DNA of 60,794 bases. Origin: Frankia sp. AgB32. Its GTDB lineage: Bacteria > Actinomycetota > Actinomycetes > Frankiales > Frankiaceae. Positions 47,074-56,458 of the stretch are shown one piece after another. Below the pieces are notes generated by a model. It was not told the origin of the DNA, searched no databases, and was given only the letters and a program-made list of their open reading frames with translations. The stretch is from assembly GCF_023243045.1 (NCBI RefSeq), contig NZ_JALKFX010000019.1, positions 1 to 60,794 on the forward strand, read 5' to 3'. A program made the position numbers and the translations under genes. Position 1 is the stretch's first letter. The number at the start of each line of letters is the position of its first letter.

Positions 47074-47776
47074 CGCGACGCCCCGGGTGCCGGGTCGCCG
47101 TCCGGGCAGCGCGGCCGCGGGGCTGGCAGCGGCCGCACTGCTGCTCCTATCTGCGGGCTGCGGCGGCGGGCCCAGGCCGGTGCTCGGTGGATCCGGGGCG
47201 CGGGCGGCGGGTACGCCGGTCGCGGCACCCAGCCTTCCCGGCGACTGGCACGGGACCGCCACGGTGGGGACCGTCCGCCGGCCGTCGTTCACGCTCACCG
47301 ACACCGACGGCCGCCGCTTCGACTTCGCCCAGGCCACCGCGGGCCACGCGACCCTGCTGTTCTTCGGCTACACGCACTGCCCCGACGTGTGCCCGACGAC
47401 GATGGCGGATCTCGCCGTGGCCCGGCAGGTCGTCGGGTCCGCCGTCGCGGCGAAGGTGACGGTCGTGTTCGTCACGACGGACCCGGCGCGGGACACCCCG
47501 GCGGTGCTGGCGCGGTGGCTCCGCCAGTTCGACGCCCGGTTCATCGGGCTGACCGGAACGTCGGCGCAGGTTGCGGCGGCCCAGCGGGCCGTCGGCGTCC
47601 CGGTCGCCCTCGCCGACCCGGACGGCGCTGGCCCGGACGGCGCCGGCTACCTGGTCGGCCATGCCGCCCAGGTCCTCGGGATCGGCCCCGACGACCGCGT
47701 CCACGTCCGCTGGTTCGCCGACACCACCGTCGCCGAGTACGTCGCCGACGTCCCGCGGCTCGCCGCCGCTGTCTGA
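47063..47776 (+). CDS. SCO1/SenC-family copper chaperone, lipoprotein
   Basis: 237 residues. A lipoprotein signal ends LLLLSAGC, so it should be lipid-anchored outside the membrane. The thioredoxin-like domain has the copper motif CPDVC (Cys106, Cys110) with His200 in LVGHAAQV, the full ligand set of SCO proteins. SCO chaperones load copper into cytochrome oxidase, and in Streptomyces an SCO protein is needed for GlxA maturation. Here no cytochrome oxidase gene is near, while a radical copper oxidase is encoded two genes upstream, so that is the probable client. The GTG at 47063 overlaps the previous gene by 11 bases. Confidence 0.88.
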   Translation: MPGNATPRVPGRRPGSAAAGLAAAALLLLSAGCGGGPRPVLGGSGARAAGTPVAAPSLPGDWHGTATVGTVRRPSFTLTDTDGRRFDFAQATAGHATLLFFGYTHCPDVCPTTMADLAVARQVVGSAVAAKVTVVFVTTDPARDTPAVLARWLRQFDARFIGLTGTSAQVAAAQRAVGVPVALADPDGAGPDGAGYLVGHAAQVLGIGPDDRVHVRWFADTTVAEYVADVPRLAAAV

Positions 47777-47842
47777 CCACACCTCGCCGCGGTCGCCGGC
47801 CACAGCGGCGACCGGGCGGCCCTGACCCACCAGGCAGGCAAA

Positions 47843-49801
47843 GTGAGATCCGAAACCGAGTCCGACCTTCCACCCACCCGCGAACTCCCCGCCTCCGCGC
47901 GCCGGGAACCGAGCCGACCGCCACGCCTCGACGGAGCCGACCCGTTGAGCCCGACCCGGCTCGCCGCCGCCGGCTGGGGCGTCGGCCTGCACGTCACGCT
48001 GACCGCCCTGGGCGCCGGCCCGCTCGGCATCGACCAGCCGCTGGCCTACCTGATCCCGGCGGCGCTGGCCGTCCTCGGCCCGCGCACCTCCGGCCGCGCC
48101 GGCCCTCGCGACGCGATCCGCCCAGCCCCTGCCGGCCCGGAGCGCGCCCATCGCGGGAACCGGCTGCCGCGGTGGGTCCAGCTCGCCTGCGAGGCGGCCG
48201 GCTGGTACGTGTTCGCCGCCGTCGGTGAGCCGGGCCTCTCGGGTGTCGGCGGGCCCGGCCTGTCGACCTGGCTGGCCGCCGCGCTCGGCGCGGTGACGGC
48301 GATCGCGGCCATCACCGTCCTGACCCGGCGCGGCCTGTCCGCCCGGCCGGCGGCACGCCGTCGCCGGCGGGTGGCGTGCGGCCTGGTCGTCGCGCCGCTC
48401 GCCGTCGCCCTCGCCGTCACCGCGGCGCGGCACCACCACACGGTGCTGCTGGCCGCCTGGACCGGAGTCTCGCTGCTGATGCTGGTCGTCGCGGTGGTGA
48501 CGTTGACCCGCGGCCAGTACGGCTGGCAGCTGCCGGAACGGGTGCACCATGTCGACCTCACCGACATCGCACCGCCGCGGCACCGCGTCTCGCTGATCGT
48601 GCCAGCCCGCGAGGAGCCCGTACTCGGGCGGACGCTTACCCAGATCCTGGCCGGTGACTACCCGGAATCACTCGTCGAGATCGTGGTGATGGTGTCCCAC
48701 GACGAGGTCGACCGGGCCACCCGGGAGATCGCCGAACAGATCGCGCGGCGGCATCCGAACGTGCGCGTCGTCGCGCCGGAGGGCAGCCGGCGCAGCAAGC
48801 CGCTGTCGCTGGAGGACGCCCGCCAGCACTGCACCGGCGACCTCGTCGGCATCGTCGACGCCGAATCGCTCATCGCCCCGGGGCTGCTGACCTACGTCAA
48901 CACCCTGGCGTCCCGGCAGCCCGACGTCGGCATCTTCCAGGGCGGCGTGCAGCTGATGAACGTGCGCGGCCCCGACCGCGCCGACCAGGCCACCGGCCGG
49001 GACGGCGCCGGCGCCGCCGGCCCCCGGGCGGTGCTGCGCCGCCTGGACACCGATGCCTCCTGGTGGCGGGCCCGGAACTGTCTGGAGTACTACATCTGGT
49101 TCATGTCCCGGCTGCGCTTCCAGGCGCGGGCCCGGTTCATCCCGCTCGGTGGGAACACGGTGTTCATCCGCCGCGACGTGCTGGACCGCCTCGGCGGCTG
49201 GGACGTCGCCTGCCTGACCGAGGACTGCGACCTCGGAGTACGCGCCTCGGTCGCCGGGGTGCGCACCATCGTCTTCTACCACCCGGAGCTGACGACCCGG
49301 GAGGAGACGCCGGAGAGCCTGACCAAGCTCGTCGTGCAGCGCACCCGCTGGATGATGGGCTTCCTGCAGGTCCTGTTCAAGGGGGACTGGCGGCTGCTGC
49401 CGGGGGCACGCCAGCGGCTGATGGCCGCGGAGATGCTGGCCATGCCGCTGTTCCAGGCGGTCGCCGGGGTGCTGCTGCCCGTCTCCCTCGTTCTCACGTT
49501 GTTCCTCACCGCGCCGACGGGCCTGGTCATCGTGTTCTGGTTGCCGATGGGCGCGACCGTCATGGCCGTGTTCACCGAGCAGGCGGCGTTCCGGGAGTTC
49601 GCCGACGCCTACGACCTCGACGTCGGCCGCTGGGACAGCGTCCGTCTCGTGCTCAGCGCACCGCTCTACCAGCTCGCCCTGTCGGTCGCGGCGGTCCGGG
49701 CCGCCGGCCGCCTGCTGCGCGGCCGGCTCGAATGGGAGAAGACGTCGCACTCCGGCGCCCACCACGGCGTCGGCCGCGTCTCGCTGGAAGGCGTGTCCTG
49801 A
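47843..49801 (+). CDS. CslA-like processive GT2 glycosyltransferase (cellulose/chitin synthase type)
   Basis: 652 residues. Several N-terminal membrane helices (residues 45-225) precede the GT2 domain: VSLIVPAREEPVLGRTL, IVDAES (metal Asp), TEDCDLGVR (catalytic base) and QRTRWMMGF, the QxxRW motif of processive synthases. Three or more C-terminal membrane helices follow. These enzymes make a beta-linked polymer and thread it through the membrane. In Streptomyces, CslA acts with GlxA at hyphal tips. No GH6 gene (cslZ) was found in the locus. The GTG at 47843 follows AGGCAGGC. The stop TGA overlaps the next start. Confidence 0.85.
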   Translation: MRSETESDLPPTRELPASARREPSRPPRLDGADPLSPTRLAAAGWGVGLHVTLTALGAGPLGIDQPLAYLIPAALAVLGPRTSGRAGPRDAIRPAPAGPERAHRGNRLPRWVQLACEAAGWYVFAAVGEPGLSGVGGPGLSTWLAAALGAVTAIAAITVLTRRGLSARPAARRRRRVACGLVVAPLAVALAVTAARHHHTVLLAAWTGVSLLMLVVAVVTLTRGQYGWQLPERVHHVDLTDIAPPRHRVSLIVPAREEPVLGRTLTQILAGDYPESLVEIVVMVSHDEVDRATREIAEQIARRHPNVRVVAPEGSRRSKPLSLEDARQHCTGDLVGIVDAESLIAPGLLTYVNTLASRQPDVGIFQGGVQLMNVRGPDRADQATGRDGAGAAGPRAVLRRLDTDASWWRARNCLEYYIWFMSRLRFQARARFIPLGGNTVFIRRDVLDRLGGWDVACLTEDCDLGVRASVAGVRTIVFYHPELTTREETPESLTKLVVQRTRWMMGFLQVLFKGDWRLLPGARQRLMAAEMLAMPLFQAVAGVLLPVSLVLTLFLTAPTGLVIVFWLPMGATVMAVFTEQAAFREFADAYDLDVGRWDSVRLVLSAPLYQLALSVAAVRAAGRLLRGRLEWEKTSHSGAHHGVGRVSLEGVS

Positions 49802-51510
49802 CCGCGACAGAGCTGGCCGGCGAGACGCTTCCGCAGGCGTTCGGGCCGCGCTCGACCGCCGGCCGGGCCGGCGAGCGGACGCGGACCGTGGTCGCGTGGC
49901 TGGCGGCGCACGCCCGGGCGCACCGGCAGAGCCTGGTGCTGCTCGCTGTCCTGCTGCCGGTCGTCGCGGTCATCCACGGGGTCAACTTCGACGGCTGGCC
50001 GGGCCGGGTCACCGACGACGAGGGCACCTACGCCGCGCAGGCCTACTCGATGCAGTACTGGAACCGTATCGCCCACTACACCTACTGGTACGACCACCCG
50101 TTCGGCGGCTGGCTGCTGATCGCCATCTACACCAAGCTGACCGACGGCTTCCACCGGGCGCCGACGGCGGTCACCGCCGCCCGGGAACTGATGTTCTGGC
50201 TGCACCTGGTGTCCTGCGTGCTGCTCTACCGGCTGGGCCGGCTGCTCGGGCTGCGCCGGTTCTTCGCCGCGTTCGCCCTGCTCGCCTACTCGCTGTCGCC
50301 GCTCGGCCTGTGGTACCAGCGGATGGCGTTCCTCGACAACATCGCGGTGATGTGGCTGCTCGCCGCGTTCACGGCCGCGGCCTCGCCGCGGCGCAGCGTC
50401 GGGGCGGCCGCGCTGGCCGGCACGTTCATGGCGTTCTCGTTCTGGTCCAAGGAGACGACGCTGCTGTTCCTGCCCGGGCTGTACGTGCTGCTGCGCCAGC
50501 ACCGCGACCCGCGGAACTGGCGGTTCGTCCGGCGCAACTTCGCCGGCTGCCTGATCGGCATCTGCGCCATCTACATCCTCTACGCGGCGGCGAAGAACGA
50601 GCTGTTCGAGGGGCCCGGCCACGTCTCGCTGGAGTGGGCGGTGCGCTGGCAGCTCTTCGAGCGGGCACCGAGTGGCAGCGTGCTGGACAGCGGCAGCGAC
50701 ACCTACAACGTCGTCCGCTCCTGGCTGGACCTCGATCCCTACCTGGTGCTCGCCGGGATCGCCGCGGCGGTGCCGCTGCTCGCGCTGCGCCGCCTGCGGG
50801 TGGTCGCCGTGCTGCTGCTGGTCCAGTTCGGGTTCATCTTCCGCGACGGCTACCTGCCGAACCCGTACGTCACCGCGATGCTGCCCTTCGCGGCCCTGTG
50901 CGTCGCCGGGCTGCTCGACATGGCTCTTCCCCGCCGCGCTCTGCCGCTTCAGACGGGACGGCCGCTTCAGACGGGACGGCCGGCCTGGCTGGGGATGCTG
51001 TGGGCGATGGTGCGCCGGGGAGTCGTCGGTGCCGCGGTGGTCGGCGCGGTGACGGCCGTGACGCTGGACTGGACACCGAAGATCCACACTGCGCTGACCC
51101 GCGACGCGGGCGCCCCGAGCCGGGATGCCACCCGCTGGTTCCTGGCCAACCTGCGCGACCACGGCACCGTCGTCACCGACGACATCGCCTGGACCGACCT
51201 GGTGATCGCCGGCCGCCGTCCGTTACCCGTGTGGTTCTACAAACTGGACCTCGACCCGCAGGTCCAGGCCCAGTTCCCGAACGGCTGGCGGGACGTCGAC
51301 TACCTGATGATGGGCAAACCGCCGGACTCGGTGCTCGCCGAGGTCCCGCTGGTCGCCGAGGCGCTGCGCCACTCGGTCGTGCTGAAGTCCTTCGGCAACG
51401 GTGAGATCGAGATCCGCCGGGTGGTTCCCCCCGGCTGCCGGGCCGATCTCCCACCCGAGCGTTGCGAGCACCGCGCCAGCCCGCGCCGCAGGACGCCGTC
51501 GCACACCTGA
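49798..51510 (+). CDS. dolichyl-phosphate-mannose-type glycosyltransferase (PMT/GT39 or ArnT-like)
   Basis: 570 residues and about 10 membrane helices. The first outer loop holds DDEGTYAAQAYSMQYWN, with the acidic Asp-Glu pair expected in GT-C enzymes, then HPFGGWLLIAIYTKL, LLYRLGRLLGLRRFFA and YQRMAFLDNIAVMWL. GT-C enzymes take sugars from polyprenyl phosphate and attach them to proteins or glycans outside. The GT2-GtrA gene at 42526 could make that donor. No ATG, GTG or TTG is well placed; CTG at 49798 has GGAAGG six bases upstream and forms a CTGA overlap with the CslA-like gene. GTG 49888 and ATG 49732 are alternatives. A small duplication gives LQTGRP twice near residue 385. Confidence 0.82.
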   Translation: MTATELAGETLPQAFGPRSTAGRAGERTRTVVAWLAAHARAHRQSLVLLAVLLPVVAVIHGVNFDGWPGRVTDDEGTYAAQAYSMQYWNRIAHYTYWYDHPFGGWLLIAIYTKLTDGFHRAPTAVTAARELMFWLHLVSCVLLYRLGRLLGLRRFFAAFALLAYSLSPLGLWYQRMAFLDNIAVMWLLAAFTAAASPRRSVGAAALAGTFMAFSFWSKETTLLFLPGLYVLLRQHRDPRNWRFVRRNFAGCLIGICAIYILYAAAKNELFEGPGHVSLEWAVRWQLFERAPSGSVLDSGSDTYNVVRSWLDLDPYLVLAGIAAAVPLLALRRLRVVAVLLLVQFGFIFRDGYLPNPYVTAMLPFAALCVAGLLDMALPRRALPLQTGRPLQTGRPAWLGMLWAMVRRGVVGAAVVGAVTAVTLDWTPKIHTALTRDAGAPSRDATRWFLANLRDHGTVVTDDIAWTDLVIAGRRPLPVWFYKLDLDPQVQAQFPNGWRDVDYLMMGKPPDSVLAEVPLVAEALRHSVVLKSFGNGEIEIRRVVPPGCRADLPPERCEHRASPRRRTPSHT

Positions 51511-51537
51511 CCGGGGTGCGCCGCGGCGCACCCCGGT
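51510..51537. terminator. perfect 28-bp palindrome after the exopolysaccharide locus
   Basis: ACCGGGGTGCGCC is followed directly by GC and its exact complement. It begins at the last base of the transferase stop codon and lies between convergent genes, so it is likely a bidirectional terminator. Confidence 0.7.
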
Positions 51538-51544
51538 ACCAGGC

Positions 51545-51570
51545 GGGACGGCGTCAGCTCAGGGACGGCG

Positions 51571-51578
<8 letters not shown>
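51545..51578. repeat. 17-bp duplication across the 3' end of the FHA gene
   Basis: GGGACGGCGTCAGCTCA is present twice head to tail. The second copy contains the stop codon and the last Ser codon of the FHA gene. Confidence 0.8.
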
Positions 51579-52230
<652 letters not shown>

Positions 52231-52262
52231 GGCAATGTCCTCTCTGGGACCGTGGCCGGCCG

Positions 52263-52718
52263 TCAGGCCGGGAAGACCTCGCCGCCGCGGACGGCGACCG
52301 CGACGGGGGGGAGCGGTGCCTTCGCGGGGCCGGCGACCGGCTGGCCGGTGCGGGTGTCGAACGCGCTGCCGTGACACGGGCAGAGGATCCGGTCGCCCGA
52401 CACCGCGTTCACCGAGCAGCCCTGGTGGGTGCAGACCTTCGAGAATCCCTGGACCTCGCCGGCGGCGTTGCGGGTGAGCACGACGCCCTCGCTGTCGAGG
52501 ATCAGCCCGCCCTCGGCGGGCACGTCGTCGACCTTGGCCAGGGCCGTGGCGGCGCCGCCGCCACCCGCGGCACCGGAACTGGCGGGGGCGCGGCTGGCAG
52601 CGGGGTCGTCCGCCGCGTCACTGCCGCTGGCCACCGCGTATCCGGCGACGCCCGCGGCCACGGTGACCGCGATGCCGGGGACGACGGCCCGCCGGCTCGG
52701 CGCGTGCTGGCTGCTCAT
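52263..52718 (-). CDS. Rieske 2Fe-2S protein, exported
   Basis: 151 residues. A twin-Arg-like start (SRRAVVPGIAVTVAAGVAGY) suggests Tat export and anchoring. The Rieske domain has CTHQGC (Cys96, His98) and CPCHGS (Cys113, His116) as cluster ligands, with Cys101 and Cys115 able to form the stabilising disulfide of high-potential Rieske proteins. It ends LPPVAVAVRGGEVFPA, the normal last strand. It carries electrons on the outer face of the membrane. The ATG at 52718 follows AAGGACGAGAAG. It sits between a DUF6529-like membrane gene and the FHA gene with gaps of 63 and 32 bases, so it is probably one operon. Confidence 0.9.
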   Translation of the reverse strand: MSSQHAPSRRAVVPGIAVTVAAGVAGYAVASGSDAADDPAASRAPASSGAAGGGGAATALAKVDDVPAEGGLILDSEGVVLTRNAAGEVQGFSKVCTHQGCSVNAVSGDRILCPCHGSAFDTRTGQPVAGPAKAPLPPVAVAVRGGEVFPA

Positions 52719-52781
52719 GCTTCTCGTCCTTGTGCTCGGGAGCCGACGTTGCCGGGGCGGGAGACCGCGACCGGGGTGCGC

Positions 52782-53354
52782 TCAGACATGGGGGATTCCG
52801 GCGCGGGTGAAGAACCACAGCGACGCGGTCAGCCAGAGCGTGACGAGCGCGGCGAACACCAGCGAACCGAGTACCGGCAGCGTCCAACCGGGCAGGCCGC
52901 GCACCCGCAGGCCGAGCATCTTCGACGCGTACGCGCCGTAGAAGGCGCAGCCGGCGATGCCGTGGACGAGGACCCGCGCGTCGGTGTCGGCGAAACCGAG
53001 CGACCAGATGCAGGTGAACGCGACCGGCAGCGTCACCACGAACGCCGCCGTGCCGGCCCACCGGTGCACCAGGCTGGCCCACGCCGGCGCCGAGCCCGCG
53101 CCGGGCAGCCGGCCCCACATCCACAGCGCCGTGGTCAGCTGTCCGACCGCGAGCACCAGTGCCACCGTCGTCAGCCACGCCTTCATCGGCGTGGCGCTGG
53201 AGAAGCCGAGCGTGAGCACCGGCCGGCCGGCCGGGTCGTGGACCTTCGCGTACGTCCCGAGCGACACCGCGATGACGGCGCCGATCAGCAGTACCCACAC
53301 GATCGCACCACCCCGCGCCGTCGACCGCTCGGTCGATTCAGTGCCGACCGTCAT
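52782..53354 (-). CDS. DUF6529-like multi-pass membrane protein
   Basis: 190 residues and about five membrane helices (GAIVWVLLIGAVIAVSLGTY, WLTTVALVLAVGQLTTALWM, TAAFVVTLPVAFTCIWSLGF, LVHGIAGCAFYGAYASKML, LVFAALVTLWLTASLWFF). His residues in helices 3 and 4 (LVHRW, LVHG) could bind heme, as in cytochrome b561-like proteins, but this is not shown. The likely role is an electron partner of the Rieske protein downstream. The ATG at 53354 has a G-rich ribosome binding site. The assignment to DUF6529 is from memory of the family pattern. Confidence 0.65.
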   Translation of the reverse strand: MTVGTESTERSTARGGAIVWVLLIGAVIAVSLGTYAKVHDPAGRPVLTLGFSSATPMKAWLTTVALVLAVGQLTTALWMWGRLPGAGSAPAWASLVHRWAGTAAFVVTLPVAFTCIWSLGFADTDARVLVHGIAGCAFYGAYASKMLGLRVRGLPGWTLPVLGSLVFAALVTLWLTASLWFFTRAGIPHV

Positions 53355-53507
53355 GGCCGCCCACCCCCCTGAAAACTGCCTTAAGATTTCCTCTGCAACC
53401 GGAACATGCCCGAGTACAGCAGGTCGCGCCGGAAATCGTCGTCGGGACGACAAAGACGGCGAGTTTGAGGGGTTCGCGCCGTTACGCGGCGCGACAAGGT
53501 CGGCGAA

Positions 53508-56108
53508 TCAGCCGCGAGCGCGCACCGAGCGGCGCAGCTCGTCGGTGGCGTCGACGACGACCCGGCGCAGCAGCGGATCGATGTCCTCCCGGCCGAGCAG
53601 CTCCTCGGCGGCGTCCACGGTCGCCGTCGAGACGGCGTACTGCGGGTAGGCGGCGGCGGCGATCTGGCGGGCGGCGTGCGGGGTGCGGCGGCCGGTCATC
53701 GCCGGCATCTGCTCGAAGTAGCGGGCCACGTAGCCGGCGGTCAGCTCGTCCTGCTCCGGCTGCCAGAAGCCCTCGGCGCTCGCCGCGACCAGCCGCGCCG
53801 ACGCGGTGTCGTCGGCGACGATCGACTCCCAGGCACGGGCCTTCGCCGCCGGATCCGCGATCGCGGCCCGTGACCGCGCGGCGTGCTCGGCGGCCCGCGC
53901 GCTGCGGTCGAGGCGCGCCTCCGCGGCGATCTCCGCCTCGCCGGCCCGGCCCAGCACGACGAGCCGGTGCAGCACCGTCCAGCGTAGTTCCGGGTCCACG
54001 ACCAGACCGGCGGGCACGTCGTCCCCGGTGAGCCAACCGGCCAGCCCGGCGGCCTGCGCCGGCCCGCCGCAGCCGATGGCGCCGCGGGCTGCGGACAACT
54101 GCCGGCCGCTGCCCGCGACGGCCTCGGTGAGCACCTGGCGGCAGGCGGCGTGCAGCCGGGCGGCGGCCGGCGGGCGTTCGGCGGGGGCGAGGTAGCGGTT
54201 GAGCACGGTCGCGCGGGCGAACCGCAGGGCGTCCTCGAAGACGGCGAGCTGGGTCTCCGCGGGCAGCGCCGCGGCGGCGAGGGCCAGGTAGTCGGCGGCG
54301 GGCCAGTCGGCGTCGCGTGTCGCGTCGGCCGCGGCGGCCCAGATCACCGCGCGGGCCAGCGGGTCGGCGACCCGGGGCAGCACGTCGGGCAGGCTCGCGC
54401 GGTCGGCGGCGGTGAACCGGATCTTCGCGTAGGTGAGGTCGCCGTCGTTGACCAGCAGCAGCCGCCCGGCGGGCAGGCCGGTGAGCGCGCCGATGTCGGT
54501 CCTGCCGCCCGGCGCGGCCGGGTCGAGATCGACCTCGACCCGGCGGACGAGCTCCACCGGGGCGTCGGGGTCGGCCTCGCGACCGGTGGCCGGCGCGTAC
54601 ACGCCGATCCCGACCCGGTGCGGGCGCAGCGTCGGTGCCTGCGGTGGCGCCGTCTGGATCACGGCCACGGCCGCGAGGTTCCCGGCGGCGTCGGCGACGA
54701 CCCGCGGGTGCAGCGTGTTGACCTGCTCGCGGCGCAGCCACACCTCGGCCCAGCCGGCGAGATCACGACCGCTGGCACTCGACAGGGCGGCCAGCAGGTC
54801 GGCGAGGGAGGCGTTGGCGTAGGCGTGCGCGCCGAAGTAGGCCCGCAGCCCCGTCAGGAACGCCTCCTCGCCGACCCAGGCGACGAGCTGGCGCAGCACC
54901 GAGGCACCCTTGGCGTAGGAGATCCCGTCGAAGTTCAGCAGCGCGAGTCCGGTGTCGGCGACGTCCGTCGGCGCGACCGGGTGGGTCGACGGGCGCTGGT
55001 CGGCGGCGTACCCCCAGCTCTTGCGGCCCACCGCGAAGCTGGTCCACGCCTGGGTGAAGCGGGTCGCCTCGGCCGTCACCCGGTAGCCCATGTACTCGGC
55101 GAACGACTCGTTCAACCACAGGTCGTCCCACCAGCGCATCGTCACCAGGTCGCCGAACCACATGTGCGCCATCTCGTGGGCGATGACCACGGCGCGCAGC
55201 TCGCGCTCGGCGTCGGTCACCGCCGAGCGGTAGACGAACTCGTCGCGGAAGGTCACGCAGCCCGGGTTCTCCATCGCCCCCGCGTTGAACTCGGGCACGA
55301 ACGCCTGGTCGTACTTGCCGAACGGATAGCGGTCGGCGAACAGGTCGTGGTAGCGGTCCAGGCACGACTTCGTGACCTCGAAGATCTCGCCCGCGTCGGC
55401 CGCCAGGTACGGCCCGAGCGAACGGCGGGCGAGCAGGCCGAGCGCGATACCGTCGTGGCTGTCCTCCACCAGGTGGTACGGCCCGGCGACCACGGTGACG
55501 AAGTACGTCGCCAGCGGCGCGGTCTCGGCGAACTCCCACCGGCCCGGCTCGGTCTGGCGGCCCGCGCCGTTGGCGCGCACGACCCAGTCCGGCGGTGCCA
55601 GGACGACGAGGCGCACCGGTGCCTTGAGGTCCGGCTGGTCGAAGCAGGCGAACATCCGCTGGGCGTCGTCGAGGAACGTCTGGGCGTACAGGTACACCTC
55701 GCCGTCCTCGGGGTCGGTGAAGCGGTGCAGCCCCTCGCCGGTGTTCGAGTACCGCATCGTCGCCGTCGCGACGAGCTCGTTGCTCGGGTCGAGCGCGTCG
55801 AGCGGCAGTCGGTTACCGTCCAGCCCGGCGGGGTCCAGCGCATGGCCGTTGAGCCGCAGCTCGTGCAGGGCCGCCGGCTTCATCTCGGCGAACGTCCCCG
55901 CGCCCGCGCCCGCGCCCGCGCTCGGCGCGGAGCCGGCCGGCGCGGCCGGCGCGGCCGGCGTGGCCTCGCGGAGGCTGAACCGCACCCGGGTGGTCGAGCC
56001 GAACTCCGCCGAGGTGCGGGCCGCCGTCAGGTCCAGCTCGATGTCGTAGCCGTCGACGCGCAGCAGCTCGGCGCGGGCGACTGCCTCGGCCCGGGTGAGG
56101 GTGTGCAT
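53508..56108 (-). CDS. pepN: aminopeptidase N (M1 family)
   Basis: 866 residues. The exopeptidase motif GAMEN lies near residue 275 and the zinc site HEMAHMW near 310, followed 18 residues later by the third ligand Glu in NESFAEYMGYR. It removes N-terminal amino acids from peptides in the cytosol. The C-terminal ERAP1-like helical domain is complete, as seen in LGREDIDPLLRRVVVDATDE near the end. An Ala/Gly-rich insert at residues 50-72 with tandem GAGA is unusual for the family. The ATG at 56108 has a weak ribosome binding site. The gene stands alone on the minus strand. Confidence 0.93.
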   Translation of the reverse strand: MHTLTRAEAVARAELLRVDGYDIELDLTAARTSAEFGSTTRVRFSLREATPAAPAAPAGSAPSAGAGAGAGTFAEMKPAALHELRLNGHALDPAGLDGNRLPLDALDPSNELVATATMRYSNTGEGLHRFTDPEDGEVYLYAQTFLDDAQRMFACFDQPDLKAPVRLVVLAPPDWVVRANGAGRQTEPGRWEFAETAPLATYFVTVVAGPYHLVEDSHDGIALGLLARRSLGPYLAADAGEIFEVTKSCLDRYHDLFADRYPFGKYDQAFVPEFNAGAMENPGCVTFRDEFVYRSAVTDAERELRAVVIAHEMAHMWFGDLVTMRWWDDLWLNESFAEYMGYRVTAEATRFTQAWTSFAVGRKSWGYAADQRPSTHPVAPTDVADTGLALLNFDGISYAKGASVLRQLVAWVGEEAFLTGLRAYFGAHAYANASLADLLAALSSASGRDLAGWAEVWLRREQVNTLHPRVVADAAGNLAAVAVIQTAPPQAPTLRPHRVGIGVYAPATGREADPDAPVELVRRVEVDLDPAAPGGRTDIGALTGLPAGRLLLVNDGDLTYAKIRFTAADRASLPDVLPRVADPLARAVIWAAAADATRDADWPAADYLALAAAALPAETQLAVFEDALRFARATVLNRYLAPAERPPAAARLHAACRQVLTEAVAGSGRQLSAARGAIGCGGPAQAAGLAGWLTGDDVPAGLVVDPELRWTVLHRLVVLGRAGEAEIAAEARLDRSARAAEHAARSRAAIADPAAKARAWESIVADDTASARLVAASAEGFWQPEQDELTAGYVARYFEQMPAMTGRRTPHAARQIAAAAYPQYAVSTATVDAAEELLGREDIDPLLRRVVVDATDELRRSVRARG

Positions 56109-56458
56109 ACCGCGAACCTACGAGACGCCGGGGCGGCTGTCCGCTTCGCCTCAGAGGAGCTGCGACCAGGTGAAGGCACAACCGTCATCGGATTCGCAGC
56201 GCCACAGATGCCCGTCGGTGCCGCCGGATCCACAGTTGGCCGGTGCGCACACAGACGGCGCTGTTCGGTGCGGACGGGCTGAGGGTGATCTGGGAAGGGT
56301 AGGCGTCGCCGCCGGCCTCCCCGACGCCGAAGATCGGTTGTCCGAGCCGGTCGTGGACGAGCAGCGGGTTGCCGGTGCCGGTGGTGCCACGTGCACGCTC
56401 GATTCGCGCGGCGGTGGTTCGCCGGGCCGGCGCGAAAGTGGCGGCCGGGGCCTGACGG
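56109..56458. other. 350-base region upstream of pepN holding a broken gene
   Basis: No intact gene is supported. Most of it is covered by the frameshifted fragment described at 56151-56391. Confidence 0.5.
56151..56391 (-). pseudogene. frameshifted fragment of an unknown protein
   Basis: One minus-strand frame reads NPLLVHDRLGQPIFGVGEAG and then SQITLSPSAPNSAVCVRTGQ, both protein-like. Near 56220-56235 sense seems to move to another frame, which reads GGTDGHLWRCESDDGCAFTW and then SQLL before a stop at 56151. A single indel would join them. No start codon or ribosome binding site is clear. It may be a decayed gene or an assembly error. Confidence 0.45.

Noticed and set aside
54150-56282. 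Plus-strand open frame of 710 codons opposite pepN
   Set aside because: It is antisense to a clear aminopeptidase N with all active-site motifs. Long antisense frames are expected at this GC content, and the product is Arg/Gly-rich without domains.
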